The notes beneath the pieces were generated by a model. That model saw nothing but the letters and a program-made list of their open reading frames with translations, was not told the origin of the DNA and ran no database searches. From an uncultured Collinsella sp. (GTDB lineage Bacteria > Actinomycetota > Coriobacteriia > Coriobacteriales > Coriobacteriaceae): a stretch of 31,628 nucleotides of DNA. The position numbers and the translations under genes are program-made. The stretch is taken from positions 1 to 31,628 of the forward strand of contig CAAFEX010000022.1 in assembly GCA_900762015.1 (NCBI GenBank), in the 5' to 3' direction. This document shows, piece after piece, positions 30,329 to 31,628 of the stretch. Numbering within the stretch: position 1 is the first letter of the stretch; each line of letters begins with the position of its first letter.

Positions 30329-31549
30329 CTAGTTCTCGTCCTCAAACATACCACCTGCAACGACTTCGTACATATGCTCGAGCTCCAAACGGTCCATTAA
30401 AAGTGGAACGGGGTATAGCGGATTGGCCTCGGCATCGGCATGGGCCGCCATTTGCGGAATATCGGAGCGGCGAATACCCGAGACATATTTGGGGATTCCC
30501 AGGGCCTCGTTCATGCGGTCGACCCAATCGATAAAGGCCTCGGCCGCAAGACTGTCCTGCGCGGTAGCCGGCGCAATGCCCGCCATGCGAGCAAGATCGG
30601 CAAGCTTGGGGGCGGCGGCGTCACCATAAGCGCGAAGCATGTGCGGCAGGATGATAGCGTTGGCCAAACCGTGCGGAATTCCGTATCGGCCGCCCAGACT
30701 GTGCGCGATGGCATGCACATATCCGACATAGGAGCGGGTAAACGCAACGCCCGCCTTATACGCCGCCGAAAGCATATTGCGACGCGCACGCATGTCGTCG
30801 CCATGCTCATAGGCCTCGAGCAAATTGTCGTGGATGAGCTGCACCGCCTGTCGCGCCATCTTGCGCGTATAGGGCGTAGTGCTTCGCCCGATAAAGGCCT
30901 CGACAGCATGCGTCAGGGCGTCCATGCCCGTCTGCCCCGTAATGGAGGCGGGCAAGCCGCACGTAAACTCGGAGTCGTGGACTGCAAAACGCGGGATGAG
31001 CACAAAGTCGTTAATGGGGTATTTGTAGTGCGTCTCGTCATCGGTAATTACCGCCGCAAGCGTGACCTCGCTTCCCGTGCCTGCCGTGGTGGGAACGGCG
31101 ATGAGAAGCGGCAGGCGACGATGAATCCGCAGCAGGCCGCGCATCTTGTTGATGGGCTTGTTTGGCTGCGCAATGCGTGCGCCTACGCCCTTGGCGCAGT
31201 CCATGGCTGATCCTCCGCCAAAGCCGATAATGGCCTGGCAGGCGCTCTCTCGATACAGGGACGCCGCCTCCTCCACATTCGAGACCGTGGGATTCGCACG
31301 CGTTTCGGCATAGACCGTAACGCCAATCCCCTGAGCCGTAAGCGCACGCTCGAGTGATGCTGTGAGTCCCAAACGTGCAATGCCGGGATCCGTCACGATA
31401 AGGACCTTCTGGATCGAGCGCTTTTGAAGCACCGCGGGCACATCCTCGGCATGCTCTAAAATGTGCGGCTCGGTATAGGGCAGGATCGGCAATGCAATGC
31501 GAAAAACCGTCTGATATGTTCGGCACCAGGCACGACGGGCTAGATGCAT
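30329..31549 (-). CDS. Iron-containing alcohol dehydrogenase
   Basis: This 406-residue group III alcohol dehydrogenase has the NAD(P)-binding loop GGGSAMDCAKG (111-121), PTTAGTGSEVT (153-163), and metal ligands D210 and H214 (GMDALTHAVEA), H279, and H293 (GIPHGLAN); H283 matches the catalytic second histidine of this family. The spacing D-x3-H and H-x13-H agrees with FucO-like enzymes. It reduces aldehydes or ketones, or oxidises alcohols, with a metal ion. AAGGAG lies eight bases before ATG 31549. It is the first gene of the pair with the aldehyde dehydrogenase. A palindrome 20-33 bases upstream may be its operator. Confidence 0.9.
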   Translation of the reverse strand: MHLARRAWCRTYQTVFRIALPILPYTEPHILEHAEDVPAVLQKRSIQKVLIVTDPGIARLGLTASLERALTAQGIGVTVYAETRANPTVSNVEEAASLYRESACQAIIGFGGGSAMDCAKGVGARIAQPNKPINKMRGLLRIHRRLPLLIAVPTTAGTGSEVTLAAVITDDETHYKYPINDFVLIPRFAVHDSEFTCGLPASITGQTGMDALTHAVEAFIGRSTTPYTRKMARQAVQLIHDNLLEAYEHGDDMRARRNMLSAAYKAGVAFTRSYVGYVHAIAHSLGGRYGIPHGLANAIILPHMLRAYGDAAAPKLADLARMAGIAPATAQDSLAAEAFIDWVDRMNEALGIPKYVSGIRRSDIPQMAAHADAEANPLYPVPLLMDRLELEHMYEVVAGGMFEDEN

Positions 31550-31568
31550 AAAGGAAACTCCTTCATTT

Positions 31569-31582
31569 GTTGATAGGTCAAC
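31569..31582. promoter_or_regulatory. Candidate operator GTTGA-N4-TCAAC upstream of the dehydrogenase operon
   Basis: The 14-base palindrome GTTGATAGGTCAAC has perfect five-base half-sites around TAGG. It lies just before the alcohol dehydrogenase ribosome site, overlapping where a transcript would begin, so a repressor bound here could block the operon. The first half also reads as TTGACC on the minus strand, a fair -35 element. The regulator is not in the window. Confidence 0.4.
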
Positions 31583-31628
31583 ATTTGCTCGACCGATTGT
31601 ACTCAGCGGAGATCGCAGACGGTATGCC

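Noticed and set aside
1..31628. CRISPR arrays, tRNA or rRNA genes.
   Set aside because: No regularly spaced direct repeats, cloverleaf T-loops with acceptor stems, or rRNA-like sequence were seen on either strand.

Overview
The window looks like a piece of the chromosome of a high-GC, anaerobic, gut-type actinobacterium of the class Coriobacteriia, most plausibly Collinsella or a close relative. This is an inference from gene content and style (electron-bifurcating lactate dehydrogenase, a bacterial Elp3, an LAxTG-type surface protein, frequent GTG starts, GC-rich coding, short intergenic gaps). No rRNA or marker gene is present to prove it.

Layout. Positions 3-86 hold the last 27 codons of a transposase that reads like an IS110-family C-terminus. 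About 270 bp of strongly structured non-coding DNA follows (a 21-bp inverted repeat spans 106-357) and could be the element's right end with a guide-type RNA. The chromosome then resumes with an azlCD branched-chain amino-acid exporter (minus), an HD-domain hydrolase (plus), and a three-gene minus-strand operon for a FAD-dependent lactate dehydrogenase with EtfB and a ferredoxin-fused EtfA (2407-6032), the architecture of electron-bifurcating lactate dehydrogenases. From 6378 to 9583 lies a plus-strand cluster of five genes: a small cytosolic protein, a single-pass membrane protein, and three proteins with signal peptides, one with an LAQTG sortase-type signal. A DUF554 membrane protein follows.

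Positions 10507-16125 carry the most intriguing unit: a TerB_N/TerB_C protein, a BrxD-like P-loop ATPase (DUF2791) and a BrxHI/Lhr-like DEAD helicase. No methylase, PglZ phosphatase or BrxC partner is nearby. An extended -10 promoter precedes the unit and a 12-bp terminator-like hairpin sits between the ATPase and the helicase. This resembles a stripped-down BREX-related defence or DNA-processing module.

The second half has a minus-strand elp3 / spermidine-synthase-like pair, a membrane-bound XRE regulator overlapping a DUF4097 repeat protein, two plus-strand methyltransferases (one TrmB-like but lacking the usual DPW motif), and a Ski2/HelY-like helicase. These are followed by a minus-strand set: a DUF2130 coiled-coil nuclease-like protein, a metallophosphoesterase, an unlisted 59-residue charged protein and a stand-alone HIRAN protein. 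The window ends with an iron-dependent alcohol dehydrogenase / aldehyde dehydrogenase operon (minus) with a palindromic candidate operator upstream. No tRNA, rRNA, CRISPR array or complete insertion sequence was seen.
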